Shown: positions 1 to 7,219, counted from the first letter of the stretch. The stretch is 7,219 nt of DNA from Chloroflexota bacterium (GCA_028875085.1 JAPPFU010000106.1:1-7219), one strand, 5' to 3'. Numbers and translations are program-made. Notes: generated by a model from the sequence alone, not told the origin.

Positions 1-1
1 C

Positions 2-748
2 GCTGTGTATGAGGGGACGCTCTACCTGGGCGGCGCCGACGGATTCCTCTACGCGTTGGACGCGCGGACGGGCGCGCTGCGCTGGGCCTACGACAGCGGC
101 GGCTGGATCGTGGGCTCGCCCGCCGTGAACGCCGCCGTCGTTGCCGCCGCGTCGTCGGGCGGCGCGATGCACCTCATCGACGTGAAGACGGGCAAGAAGC
201 GCCTCGTCTTCGAGAGCGCCGGGCCTGTCGCGGATTCGCCGCTGCTCGGCGATGAGGCGCTGTACGCCGCGTCCGGCGACGGGCGGGTGTGGGCGATCGA
301 CTGGCGCGCATTGGAATATCCGTTAGAGAAGGGCTTCAACTACTGGAAGACGAACCTCTACGCGTGGGGCATGCTCAATGACCTGCCCATTGCCAAGGGC
401 CTGGTGTGGGCGCACGCGCTGTCCGATGAGCCGTTGCAGAGCGCGCCCGCCCTGGCCGACGGTGCGCTCTACGTAACGATGCCCGGCGGCGGACTCCACG
501 CCCTGAGCGCTGACACGGGCGAATCGCTGTGGGGCCTGGATATGGACGCGGCGTATCTTTCGGCGCCTACAGTCAGCGGCGCTACTGTGCTCGTCGGCTC
601 CGAACGCGGATTGCACGCCGTCGATGCGCGTGACCGTACGGCGCGCCTGCTCCACGCGACCGACGCGCCTATCGAATCGCCGCCCGCGCTCGCCGGAGGG
701 CGTGTCTTGGTGCTGACGACGGACGGAACGCTGACGGCGCTCCGATGA
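2..748 (+). CDS. PQQ-like beta-propeller repeat protein, C-terminal part (5' truncated)
   Basis: The reading frame is open to the left edge of the window. The GTG at base 5 encodes an internal Val, so the true start lies upstream. Numbering that Val as residue 1, typical PQQ-like blade signatures recur: GFLYALDARTG (13-23) ending in RW, AMHLIDVKTG (54-63), GRVWAID (93-99), GGLHALSADTG (162-172) ending in W176, and GLHAVDA (202-208). Between blades come strands of the form 'SPAV', 'SPLL', 'SAPAL', 'SAPTV', 'SPPAL'. The last residues, GTLTALR, look like the closing strand of a propeller. Blade 3 is interrupted around residues 100-134 by an aromatic-rich insertion. Proteins of this type are usually exported or membrane-anchored and act as scaffolds or quinoproteins. 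No catalytic residues can be identified here, so the function is unknown. A signal peptide, if present, is outside the window. The gene is separated from the transporter genes by 155 nt. Confidence 0.85.
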   Translation, partial: AVYEGTLYLGGADGFLYALDARTGALRWAYDSGGWIVGSPAVNAAVVAAASSGGAMHLIDVKTGKKRLVFESAGPVADSPLLGDEALYAASGDGRVWAIDWRALEYPLEKGFNYWKTNLYAWGMLNDLPIAKGLVWAHALSDEPLQSAPALADGALYVTMPGGGLHALSADTGESLWGLDMDAAYLSAPTVSGATVLVGSERGLHAVDARDRTARLLHATDAPIESPPALAGGRVLVLTTDGTLTALR

Positions 749-850
749 ACGGCGCATGGTGCGCGCAACGGCGGAATCAGCCCTACGCGGGCGCCGCCGT
801 GCGCGGTTTGACGGTGCGCGAATGCCATCCGCGCGCGCATTCCCGCGTTG

Positions 851-859
851 TGGTATGAC
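851..859 (+). promoter_or_regulatory. Candidate extended -10 promoter element upstream of the ABC transporter operon
   Basis: TGGTATGAC reads as a TGn extended -10 followed by TATGAC, a 4/6 match to TATAAT. No good -35 lies 16-18 nt upstream: a TTGACG at 808-813 is too far away. A start site about 7 nt downstream would fall near base 866. The 749-903 gap also holds a short GCGCA-TGG-TGCGC hairpin (752-764) without a T-tract, so no convincing terminator for the propeller gene is seen. This is a weak prediction in GC-rich DNA. Confidence 0.25.
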
Positions 860-903
860 TTGGCGTCTATGAACGGGCGCATCCATCTCAGGCGCACGGC
901 GCC

Positions 904-1890
904 GTGACAACCCTGCTCGAGGTCAACGACCTCCGCACGCAGTTCATGACCGACGACGCCCTCGTTAAGGCCGTCGACGGCGTCTCCTTTACGCTGGAGG
1001 AGGGCAAGACGCTCGCGCTCGTCGGCGAGAGCGGCTGCGGCAAGAGCGTTAGCGCGCTCTCCGTTATGCGCCTCATCCCCTGGCCCCCCGGCCGCATCGT
1101 GAGCGGGAGCATCCTGTTCGACGGAATCGACCTACTGAGCCTCAAAGAGCACGAGATGGGCCGCATCCGCGGCAAGGAGATCGGCATGGTGTTCCAGGAG
1201 CCGATGACCTCCTTGAACCCCGTCCTCACCATCGGACGCCAGTTGACCGAGGCGCTTGAGCTCCACCTCGATATGAGCCGCTACGACGCCGACCGCCGCG
1301 CCGCCGACCTGCTGCGCCAGGTCGGCATCCCCGACGCGGAGAGCCGCCTCACCCAGTACCCCCACCAGTTCAGCGGCGGCATGCGCCAGCGCGTGATGAT
1401 CGCGATGGCCATCTCCTGCAATCCCAAGCTGGTCATCGCCGACGAGCCGACCACCGCCCTGGACGTGACGATCCAGGCGCAGGTGCTCGAACTGATGAAA
1501 CAGCTGACACAGCGCCTCGGCGTCTCGCTCATCATCATCACCCACAACCTGGGCGTCGTCGCCCGCTACGCCGACGACGTGAACGTGATGTACGCCGGCA
1601 AGATCATCGAGCGCGGCTCAGCCGCCCAGGTCTACGCCAACCCCAGCCATCCCTACACGCTCGGCCTCCTTAAGTCGGTGCCGCGCCTCGACCAGCCCAA
1701 GACGGAGAGCCTCGACCCCATCCAGGGCCAGCCGCCCGACCTGGGCAACCTTCCGCCCGGCTGCGCCTTCGAAGCGCGCTGCCGCTACGCCGTCGAGCGC
1801 TGCGCGACGGACACGCCTATCCTTGAATCGGTTGGCGGCGGGCACGAGGCCGCCTGCTGGCAGATAGCGGAGGTCGCCGCCGCCCGGTAG
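904..1890 (+). CDS. Peptide/nickel-type ABC transporter ATP-binding protein (DppD/OppD-like)
   Basis: This is a 328-residue cytoplasmic ATPase that, paired with the next gene product, powers solute import. All ABC motifs are intact: Walker A GESGCGKS (41-48), Q-loop Gln98 in FQEPMTSLNP, signature FSGGMRQR (156-163), Walker B ending in D180-E181 within ADEPTTALD, and switch His214 in THNLGVV. Here Asn follows the His where Asp is usual. The C-terminal oligopeptide-transporter extension (oligo_HPY type) carries Cys287, 293, 300 and 318, spaced CX5CX6CX17C. Equivalent cysteines in related Dpp/Opp ATPases have been reported to hold an iron-sulfur cluster. Length is normal for the family. The GTG start is the only reasonable one: the frame is closed upstream by TGA at 856, with no other start codon between. 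Its ribosome-binding site is weak. It is the first gene of the transporter cluster. Substrate is undetermined. Confidence 0.93.
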   Translation: MTTLLEVNDLRTQFMTDDALVKAVDGVSFTLEEGKTLALVGESGCGKSVSALSVMRLIPWPPGRIVSGSILFDGIDLLSLKEHEMGRIRGKEIGMVFQEPMTSLNPVLTIGRQLTEALELHLDMSRYDADRRAADLLRQVGIPDAESRLTQYPHQFSGGMRQRVMIAMAISCNPKLVIADEPTTALDVTIQAQVLELMKQLTQRLGVSLIIITHNLGVVARYADDVNVMYAGKIIERGSAAQVYANPSHPYTLGLLKSVPRLDQPKTESLDPIQGQPPDLGNLPPGCAFEARCRYAVERCATDTPILESVGGGHEAACWQIAEVAAAR

Positions 1891-1902
1891 CGGCGCCGAG
1901 CC

Positions 1903-2892
<990 letters not shown>

Positions 2893-2906
2893 TGGAGAGC
2901 GCCGAC

Positions 2907-2945
2907 ATGAACCAGCGCGGCGTGGCACGCGGGAAGGAGGCGTAG
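2907..2945 (+). other. Possible 12-codon mini-ORF (leader or coupling ORF) between the ATPase and permease genes
   Basis: ATG at 2907 opens a frame reading MNQRGVARGKEA, with its stop TAG at 2943-2945 directly abutting the GTG start of the permease. A GGAGAG (2894-2899) sits 7 nt upstream of this ATG and could act as its ribosome-binding site. The same frame also opens earlier, at ATG 2889 or 2892, where ATGA overlaps the stop of the ATPase gene. The permease ribosome-binding site lies inside the mini-ORF. Translation is possible but unproven, and a chance occurrence is quite likely. Confidence 0.25.
2934..2940 (+). promoter_or_regulatory. Shine-Dalgarno sequence of the DppB-like permease gene
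   Basis: AAGGAGG lies 5 nt upstream of GTG 2946 and is a near-perfect match to the anti-Shine-Dalgarno. It decides the permease start, since the preceding in-frame codon is a TAG stop. Confidence 0.8.
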
Positions 2946-3905
2946 GTGGGGCAGTACATCCTGCGGCGCGTGATTATCGCCATCCCCACCATCTTCGCCT
3001 CGACGCTCGTCGTGTTTCTCGTTCTGCGCGTGTTGCCTGGCGACGTGGCGCTCTTCATCGCGCTCGGCACCGACGCCTCCGGCGTCGCCAGCGAAGCGGC
3101 CATCGAAGCGATACGCGAGGAACTGGGCCTGAACCGCCCACTGCCCGTGCAGTACTTCGTATGGATAGGGAACGCGCTGCGCGGCGAGTTCGGCGAATCC
3201 GCCTTCACCCACCGCACCGTCGCCTACGAGATAACCTCGCGCCTGCCCCTCACCGTCCAGCTGGCCGTCATGGGCCAGATACTCGCCTTCGCCATCGGCA
3301 TACCGCTGGGCATCGTGTCCGCGATGCGCCGCGACAAGGCGGTCGACACCATCTCGCGCTTCTGGTCGATCCTCTTTCTTGCGATGCCGCAGTTCTGGGT
3401 GGCGCTGATGCTGCTCCTGTTCACCTCGCGCGTCTTCAACTGGAGCCCTCCGCTGGGCTACTTTCTCCTGTGGGAGGACCCCGGGAACAATATGCTCCAA
3501 CTCGGCCCGGCGGCGTTGGTGCTCGGCGTCGGCGGCGCGGCCATCGCCGCTAGGATGACGCGCTCCTCGATGCTGGAGGTGCTGGGCGAGGACTACATCC
3601 GCACCGCGCGCGCCAAAGGGCTTATGGCCGGCGCCGTCATCATCCGCCACGCCCTCCGCAATGCCCTCATCCCTGTCATCAGCCTCAGCGCCGTAACCTT
3701 CGCGTTCTTGCTGGCGGGCACCGTCATCCTCGAGACCGTCTACGCCATCCCCGGCCTGGGCTCGCTGATGCTGACCAGCATCCGCACGCGCGACTACGAG
3801 GTCATCCAAGCGCTGGTGCTCATCTCCGTGGTCGTCGTCGTCCTCCTCAACCTCGTGGTCGACATCGTCTACGCGTGGCTCGACCCCAGGATCAGCTACT
3901 CCTAG
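2946..3905 (+). CDS. Peptide/nickel-type ABC transporter permease (DppB/OppB-like)
   Basis: This is a 319-residue inner-membrane subunit forming one half of the translocation channel. The N-terminus MGQYILRRVIIAIPTIF is the standard opening of DppB-type permeases, which supports the GTG start, as does the adjacent AAGGAGG. Predicted membrane segments are at about residues 9-29, 102-126, 139-161, 186-206, 241-265 and 286-312, giving the usual six. A periplasmic/extracellular loop lies between helices 1 and 2. The cytoplasmic coupling (EAA) loop is EDYIRTARAKGL (215-226), followed by the conserved RHALRNALIPVI. The ending YAWLDPRISYS is also typical. It lies 53 nt after the ATPase gene and 12 nt before the second permease, so the genes are almost certainly co-transcribed. 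No defects are visible. Substrate specificity cannot be inferred. Confidence 0.93.
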   Translation: MGQYILRRVIIAIPTIFASTLVVFLVLRVLPGDVALFIALGTDASGVASEAAIEAIREELGLNRPLPVQYFVWIGNALRGEFGESAFTHRTVAYEITSRLPLTVQLAVMGQILAFAIGIPLGIVSAMRRDKAVDTISRFWSILFLAMPQFWVALMLLLFTSRVFNWSPPLGYFLLWEDPGNNMLQLGPAALVLGVGGAAIAARMTRSSMLEVLGEDYIRTARAKGLMAGAVIIRHALRNALIPVISLSAVTFAFLLAGTVILETVYAIPGLGSLMLTSIRTRDYEVIQALVLISVVVVVLLNLVVDIVYAWLDPRISYS

Positions 3906-3908
3906 CGT

Positions 3909-3914
3909 GGTGAT
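3909..3914 (+). promoter_or_regulatory. Shine-Dalgarno-like site of the DppC-like permease gene
   Basis: GGTGAT lies 3 nt upstream of ATG 3918. It matches the part of the 16S complement just downstream of the core GGAGG (…GGAGGTGATC), so it may serve as a shifted ribosome-binding site. There is no standard AGGAGG here. Confidence 0.4.
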
Positions 3915-3917
3915 GCG

Positions 3918-4838
3918 ATGAGCGCCGAAGCGGCAACCAGGACACAAGCAGCGGACAGGCCGGGCGCGGCAAGCGGCGCCGCAGCCATGCTGCATCGCAG
4001 GGGCGTCGCCGCATGGCGCTTCACGCGGCGCAAGCCCTTGGGCGCCCTCGGCTTCCTCATCGTCTTCATCACTGTCCTTGCCGCCTTGTTTGCTCCCATC
4101 ATCACCTTCCACGACCCGCTCATCGCCGACTTCACCGCCATCAAGGTGGGCCAGAGCTTCAATCACTGGCTGGGCACGGACGAGTTCGGGCGCGACCTGT
4201 ACAGCAGAATCGTCTACGGCGCGCGCGTTTCGCTCATCGTCGCCTTCGCGTCCATCGGCATGGGCACCACCATAGGCGCGATTCTTGGCATCTTCAGCGC
4301 ATTCATCGGCGGGCGTGTCGACGACTTCTTCTCCCGCTTGACCGACATCATGATTGCTTTCCCGGGCATCCTGCTGGCTATGGCGTTCATCACCGTGTTC
4401 GGCATCGGCTTGTGGAACGTGGTCTGGGCCATCGGCATCAGCTTCGCCCCCCCGGCCCTGCGAGTGGCGCGGGGTGCGACGCTGTCGGTGAAGAACAATG
4501 TCTTCGTGGAGGCCGCCCACGCCGTCGGCGCCTCCAACATGCGCATCATCTTCCGCCACCTGCTGCCGAACGTTCTCGCTCCCATCATCGTCGTCGCCTC
4601 GGTCCAACTCGGTTCGGCTATCCTCATCGAATCCGCTCTCAGCTACCTCGGTCTAGGCGTGCCTCCGCCCGCCCCGTCGTGGGGCCGAATGCTTGCCGGT
4701 TCCGTCCTGGTGCACGCCACCACGGCGCCCTGGCTTGTCATATTCCCAGGCGCGGCCATCACCATCCTCGTGCTCGGCTTCAACCTGTTCGGCGACGCGC
4801 TGCGCGACGTTTGGGACCCGCGCCTCCGGGGACGCTAA
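3918..4838 (+). CDS. Peptide/nickel-type ABC transporter permease (DppC/OppC-like)
   Basis: This second channel subunit has 306 residues. A cytoplasmic N-terminal tail of about 40 residues, rich in Ala and Arg, precedes helix 1 (about 41-64), matching the OppC N-terminal arrangement. The family hallmark GTDEFGRDLYSRIVYGAR begins at residue 86. The coupling (EAA) loop is EAAHAVGAS (198-206), followed by RHLLPNVLAPIIV. The tail LGFNLFGDALRDVWDPRLRG is characteristic of DppC-type permeases. The ATG at 3918 was chosen because it follows a GGTGAT and gives normal length. Met24 (base 3987) is an alternative start but has no ribosome-binding site. It is paired with the upstream DppB-like permease, 12 nt after its stop. 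No frameshift or missing segment is seen. Confidence 0.93.
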   Translation: MSAEAATRTQAADRPGAASGAAAMLHRRGVAAWRFTRRKPLGALGFLIVFITVLAALFAPIITFHDPLIADFTAIKVGQSFNHWLGTDEFGRDLYSRIVYGARVSLIVAFASIGMGTTIGAILGIFSAFIGGRVDDFFSRLTDIMIAFPGILLAMAFITVFGIGLWNVVWAIGISFAPPALRVARGATLSVKNNVFVEAAHAVGASNMRIIFRHLLPNVLAPIIVVASVQLGSAILIESALSYLGLGVPPPAPSWGRMLAGSVLVHATTAPWLVIFPGAAITILVLGFNLFGDALRDVWDPRLRGR

Positions 4839-4895
4839 AGCGCGCCCGAATGCTCCCTTCCGTTACGGCTATCGGCGCCAACACGCTCGCGCTTT
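4837..4895 (+). repeat. Inverted repeat after the permease gene, weak terminator or attenuator candidate
   Basis: AAAGCGCG (4837-4844, overlapping the TAA stop) is the exact reverse complement of CGCGCTTT (4888-4895), with a 43-nt spacer. The spacer holds a small CCG-TTA-CGG hairpin. The loop is long and the T-tract has only three bases, so this is at best a partial terminator between the permease genes and the binding-protein gene. It may be chance. Confidence 0.25.
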
Positions 4896-4907
4896 GCGAA
4901 TGTTAAT

Positions 4908-4936
4908 TTGACGCGCCCAGTCAATGGTGATAGACA
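4908..4936 (+). promoter_or_regulatory. Candidate promoter of the solute-binding protein gene
   Basis: TTGACG (4908-4913) matches the -35 consensus at 5 of 6 positions. After a 17-nt spacer comes TAGACA (4931-4936, 3 of 6), preceded by a TGa extended -10 (4928-4930). An AT-rich TTAATT sits just upstream of the -35. A transcript would begin near 4943, leaving a leader of about 20 nt that keeps the AGGGGAGGAG ribosome-binding site. It would also exclude the upstream ATG at 4924 as a start on this transcript. Confidence 0.45.
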
Positions 4937-4946
4937 GGCGCGGCTT

Positions 4947-4956
4947 AGGGGAGGAG
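4947..4956 (+). promoter_or_regulatory. Shine-Dalgarno sequence of the solute-binding protein gene
   Basis: AGGGGAGGAG lies 6 nt before ATG 4963. It fixes this ATG as the start rather than the in-frame ATG 13 codons upstream, which would put a charged extension in front of the lipoprotein signal peptide. Confidence 0.8.
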
Positions 4957-4962
4957 AACGAA

Positions 4963-6780
4963 ATGCGCGCACTCATGCTCCGTCTGTTGTCCGCCGCCGT
5001 GCTTGCGGCGCTCGTTGCGGTCGCCATCGTCGCCTGTGGCGACGACCCGACTCCGACACCCACCTCGCCGCCCGCCGCCACGCCCACGCCAACCACGGCG
5101 ATGATGCCTGGCGAGCCAACCCCAACCCCCACGCCGCGGCCAACGCCGACACCGGGCGAGTTGCAGACGCGCCCCACGCCGACGCCCGTCCCCACTTCCA
5201 CGCCCACGCCACAGATTCTGGTCAAGCGCGGCGGCATCCTCCAGAGCTACACCTGCTGCGACATCGTCCTCGACCCGCACCGCCAGGCGTTGAACCCCTT
5301 CGTGTCGGAGATATACAGCCAACTGCTGCACAACCCGCGCGGCACCGACATCGAGTGCGACCTCTGCACGTCGTGGTCGGTCGAGAACGACGGCAAGACC
5401 CTTGTCTTCAACCTTCGCGAGGGCGTCACGTTCCACGACGGCTCCGAACTCACCTCCGCCGACGTGAAGTACTCGCTGGCCATGATTCAAGGCCTCGTCG
5501 ACGACATGGCCTCGCGCGCCATCGGCTACCTGCGCGACTACGTCGACGACACCATGGGCGACGCCACCTACAGCAAGGACGGGGAGAGTAGGGACGGCGT
5601 TACCACGCCCGACCCCTACACCGTAGAACTGCATCTCAAGCAGCCCTCCGCGTTCGTCCCGCAGCTGCTGGTGCTCGGCGCGGCCGTCATCGTCAAGGAG
5701 AACACCACACTGGAGGAGGCGGCGACTAACCCCATCGGCAGTGGCCCCTTCATGATGAAGGCGCTCCAGCCCAGCTCCTTCATCGAGTTGGAGCGCAATC
5801 CCAACTACTACGAACTCGGCGACGACGGCCAGCCGCTCCCCTACTTGGACGGGATCATGACCTTCGTCATCAAGGACGAGAACGTGGCGTTGAGCCAGTT
5901 CCTCACCGGGCGCATCGAGTACATGCGCACGCTGAACCCGATCCCGCCCTCCTTCGACCCCCAGATCGAAGAGTTGGTGGCGAGCGGCGAGGTCAATCGC
6001 CTCCGCTACGCGCCGCCGCAGTCTCCGGTCGGCTTGTTCTTCAACGTCTCCAAGCCGCCCTTCGACGACCTGAAGCTGCGCCAAGCGGTCAACCTGGTCA
6101 TCGACCGCGAGGCGTACAGCCAGGCGCTCTGGAACGGCAACTCCTTCCCCGGCCTGCCTATGGCCTTCACCATCTACGGACGCCCCGACGATGAGATATG
6201 GAACGTCCTCCCCGGCTGGGGCACGGGCGACAAGAAGGCCGAAGAGGTGGAGCAGGCCAAGGCGTTGATGCAGGAGGCCGGCTACGGCGATGGCCTCGAC
6301 GACGTCAACATGCTGACGGTGAACTTCAGCGGCACCATCAACATGGGCGAATTCTTCGCCGCCGAACTCGCCAAGCTCGGCATCAGGGCAGAGCTCGACA
6401 TCCAAGACTTCGCCGTCTGGAACCCGCGAACCGATTCGGGCGACTTCCACCTCACCCCGATGTGGTGGACGCTCTTCACCGCCGACCCGGACGAGAGCCT
6501 AGCCAACCAGTACGTGACCGGCGCGGTGCGCAACACCATGCACTACAGCAGCGCCGAGATCGACCGCCTCTTCCAAGAGCAGAGCGTCGAGCTCGACCCC
6601 GAGAGGCGCCTGCAACTGGTGCGCCAGATCGAGGACATCCTCCTCGAAGACCTCCCGGTGGCGGACGCCATGTCGCCCCAGGCCAACTTCATCATTCACT
6701 CCCACGTGAAGGGCTGGGAGTTCGGCTTCGCGGCAGGCGCGGGCGCCCGCAACCGCGAGCGCATGTGGCTGGACAACTAG
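4963..6780 (+). CDS. ABC transporter substrate-binding lipoprotein (SBP_bac_5 / DppA-OppA-like)
   Basis: This is a 605-residue extracytoplasmic receptor for the importer encoded just upstream. Residues 1-24 form a signal peptide (MRALMLRLL, then a hydrophobic Ala/Val/Leu run) ending in lipobox IVAC, so Cys25 should be lipidated. Residues 26-89 are a low-complexity Pro-Thr linker that would tether the receptor to the membrane. The family 5 binding domain follows: GGILQSY from residue 90, LDPH, FNLREGVTFHDGSELTSADV, NPIGSGPF (from 256), PLPYLDGI, and RQAVNLVIDRE (373-383). It ends with the typical VKGWEFGF segment and a short tail. Apart from Cys25 the only cysteines are Cys98, 99, 132 and 135, clustered in the N-terminal part. 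The substrate could be peptide, sugar, metal chelate or other, and is not deducible. The gene sits 124 nt after the permease with its own promoter candidate and strong ribosome-binding site. Confidence 0.93.
   Translation: MRALMLRLLSAAVLAALVAVAIVACGDDPTPTPTSPPAATPTPTTAMMPGEPTPTPTPRPTPTPGELQTRPTPTPVPTSTPTPQILVKRGGILQSYTCCDIVLDPHRQALNPFVSEIYSQLLHNPRGTDIECDLCTSWSVENDGKTLVFNLREGVTFHDGSELTSADVKYSLAMIQGLVDDMASRAIGYLRDYVDDTMGDATYSKDGESRDGVTTPDPYTVELHLKQPSAFVPQLLVLGAAVIVKENTTLEEAATNPIGSGPFMMKALQPSSFIELERNPNYYELGDDGQPLPYLDGIMTFVIKDENVALSQFLTGRIEYMRTLNPIPPSFDPQIEELVASGEVNRLRYAPPQSPVGLFFNVSKPPFDDLKLRQAVNLVIDREAYSQALWNGNSFPGLPMAFTIYGRPDDEIWNVLPGWGTGDKKAEEVEQAKALMQEAGYGDGLDDVNMLTVNFSGTINMGEFFAAELAKLGIRAELDIQDFAVWNPRTDSGDFHLTPMWWTLFTADPDESLANQYVTGAVRNTMHYSSAEIDRLFQEQSVELDPERRLQLVRQIEDILLEDLPVADAMSPQANFIIHSHVKGWEFGFAAGAGARNRERMWLDN
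5038..5229 (+). repeat. Low-complexity Pro-Thr linker coding segment
   Basis: These bases encode residues 26-89 of the binding lipoprotein and consist largely of degenerate CCN-ACN repeats, giving tracts such as PTPTPTPRPTPTP. The third codon positions vary, so it is not a simple perfect tandem repeat. Linkers of this kind between the lipidated Cys and the binding domain are frequent in Chloroflexota lipoproteins. Such regions can vary in length between strains. Confidence 0.8.
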
Positions 6781-6800
6781 CCGGCCTTTCGATTGGCTAG
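6777..6800 (+). repeat. Small inverted repeat at the stop codon of the binding-protein gene
   Basis: CTAGCC (6777-6782, containing the TAG stop) and GGCTAG (6795-6800) are exact reverse complements with a 12-nt loop. No T-tract follows, so terminator function is doubtful. It directly precedes the poly-G/C block. Confidence 0.3.
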
Positions 6801-6803
6801 CGA

Positions 6804-6893
6804 GAGAGGGGGGGGGGGGGGGCGGCGGCCCCCCCCCCCCCAAAAACCCCCCCCCGCCGCGGGCGGGGGGGGGGGGGGGGCCGCCCCCCTCTC
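6804..6893. other. Extreme poly-G/poly-C block with inverted arms; probable sequencing or assembly artefact, possibly over a hairpin terminator
   Basis: From 6808 to 6889 every base is G or C except five A at 6842-6846. Runs are G15 (6808-6822), C13 (6829-6841), C9 (6847-6855), G16 (6865-6880) and C6 (6884-6889). The outer arms GAGAGGGGGG (6804-6813) and CCCCCCTCTC (6884-6893) are exact reverse complements, and two further G/C hairpins can be drawn inside. Nothing else in the window resembles this. Homopolymers of this sort are typical of two-colour sequencing dark cycles and failed reads through strong hairpins. The arms may be remnants of a genuine terminator stem after the transporter genes, but the printed sequence should not be trusted base by base. 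Confidence 0.7.
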
Positions 6894-6916
6894 CCATATC
6901 CCGGCGCGACGGCATC

Positions 6917-6925
6917 AGGAGGAGG
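6917..6925 (+). promoter_or_regulatory. Shine-Dalgarno sequence of the class V aminotransferase-like gene
   Basis: AGGAGGAGG ends 4 nt before ATG 6930; its first AGGAGG lies 7 nt away. This strong match fixes the start of the last, truncated gene. Confidence 0.8.
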
Positions 6926-6929
6926 CGCG

Positions 6930-7219
6930 ATGACGACCGAAGAGCAAGTCGCCTACGTGCGCAGAGAGTTGAACCTGCCGGACGAGGTTGTGGCCATCAA
7001 CGCAGGCTCGTGGGGGCCGTTGTGCAGCGCCGCCCGGAGCGCCATCGCCGACGGCTACGCCGAGGAGGCCGCCGCGCGCGGCGCCGACCCGGACGGCATG
7101 CGCGCCGGGCGCATGGGCCTCTTTCGCTACCAAGCGCCCATCGACGATGCCAAGGCGGAGGTGGCGCGGTTCATCAACTGCTCCCCCGACGAGGTCGCCC
7201 TCACCGACTCCTCCACCAC
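6930..7219 (+). CDS. PLP-dependent class V aminotransferase-fold protein, N-terminal fragment (3' truncated)
   Basis: An ATG behind AGGAGGAGG opens a frame that runs off the window end, giving 96 complete codons. The visible part reads like the N-terminus of class V aminotransferases and cysteine-desulfurase relatives: an opening helix, VVAINAGSWGPL (20-31) corresponding to the 'LN.G..GP' strand and loop near the active site, an amphipathic helix, and AEVARFINCSPDEVALTDSST (from about residue 76), where the family has 'A..LLG....E.ALT.STT'. The PLP-binding lysine, which would tell whether the enzyme is active, is beyond the window. The family includes desulfurases, epimerases and lyases, so the reaction cannot be named. 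It follows the transporter genes on the same strand after 149 nt and is probably a separate transcription unit. The call rests on motif resemblance only. Confidence 0.72.
   Translation, partial: MTTEEQVAYVRRELNLPDEVVAINAGSWGPLCSAARSAIADGYAEEAAARGADPDGMRAGRMGLFRYQAPIDDAKAEVARFINCSPDEVALTDSST

Noticed and set aside
5..7. GTG at base 5 as the start of the propeller gene
   Set aside because: The frame is open to the window edge, no ribosome-binding site can be seen, and the sequence begins in the middle of a blade strand.
4013..4906. A 297-codon plus-strand frame overlapping the second permease
   Set aside because: The translation is an Arg/His-rich shadow of the permease with no membrane segments or motifs.
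4924..4962. Upstream ATG as start of the binding protein
   Set aside because: It would add 13 mostly charged residues before a clear lipoprotein signal peptide, has no ribosome-binding site, and lies within the proposed promoter. ATG 4963 has AGGGGAGGAG at good spacing.
5038..5229. Pro-Thr coding repeats considered as a tandem DNA repeat or CRISPR-like array
   Set aside because: The periodicity is that of alternating Pro and Thr codons with variable third positions. There are no spacers and the frame is continuous with the binding protein.
4945..6450. A 501-codon minus-strand open frame opposite the binding protein
   Set aside because: It includes the reverse complement of the Pro-Thr linker (Gly- and Arg-rich) and no recognisable domain, while the plus strand encodes a full SBP_bac_5 protein.

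Overview
This is a GC-rich window in which every gene lies on the + strand. It looks like chromosomal DNA from a member of the Chloroflexota, possibly the Dehalococcoidia/SAR202 side. That is an inference from high GC, frequent GTG starts, and a solute-binding lipoprotein with a long Pro-Thr linker after its lipidated cysteine, a style common in that phylum. No 16S or other marker gene is present, so the placement is tentative.

Layout: (1) 2-748 is the 3' part of a PQQ-like beta-propeller gene whose start is outside the window. (2) 749-903 is a short intergenic region with a weak promoter candidate. (3) 904-6780 is a complete peptide/nickel/oligosaccharide-type ABC importer (Dpp/Opp family) in the order ATPase D, ATPase F, permease B, permease C, solute-binding protein. 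The first four genes are separated by 12-53 nt. The binding-protein gene follows a 124-nt gap that contains a good promoter candidate, so it may also be transcribed separately. (4) 6781-6929 is intergenic and contains an extreme 82-nt poly-G/poly-C block that is probably a sequencing or assembly artefact, perhaps seeded by a real hairpin. (5) 6930 to the window end is the start of a class V-type PLP-dependent aminotransferase/desulfurase-fold gene with a strong ribosome-binding site.

How the genes work together: the lipoprotein captures a solute outside the membrane, the two six-helix-type permeases form the channel, and the two ATPases power import. The substrate cannot be read from the sequence. 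The propeller gene and the aminotransferase have no demonstrable link to the transporter.

I did not find a clearly new biological system. The items most worth a second look are the four clustered cysteines near the N-terminus of the binding protein, the poly-G/C block, the two 12-codon mini-ORFs that end exactly at GTG-started transporter genes, and the separate promoter for the binding protein.
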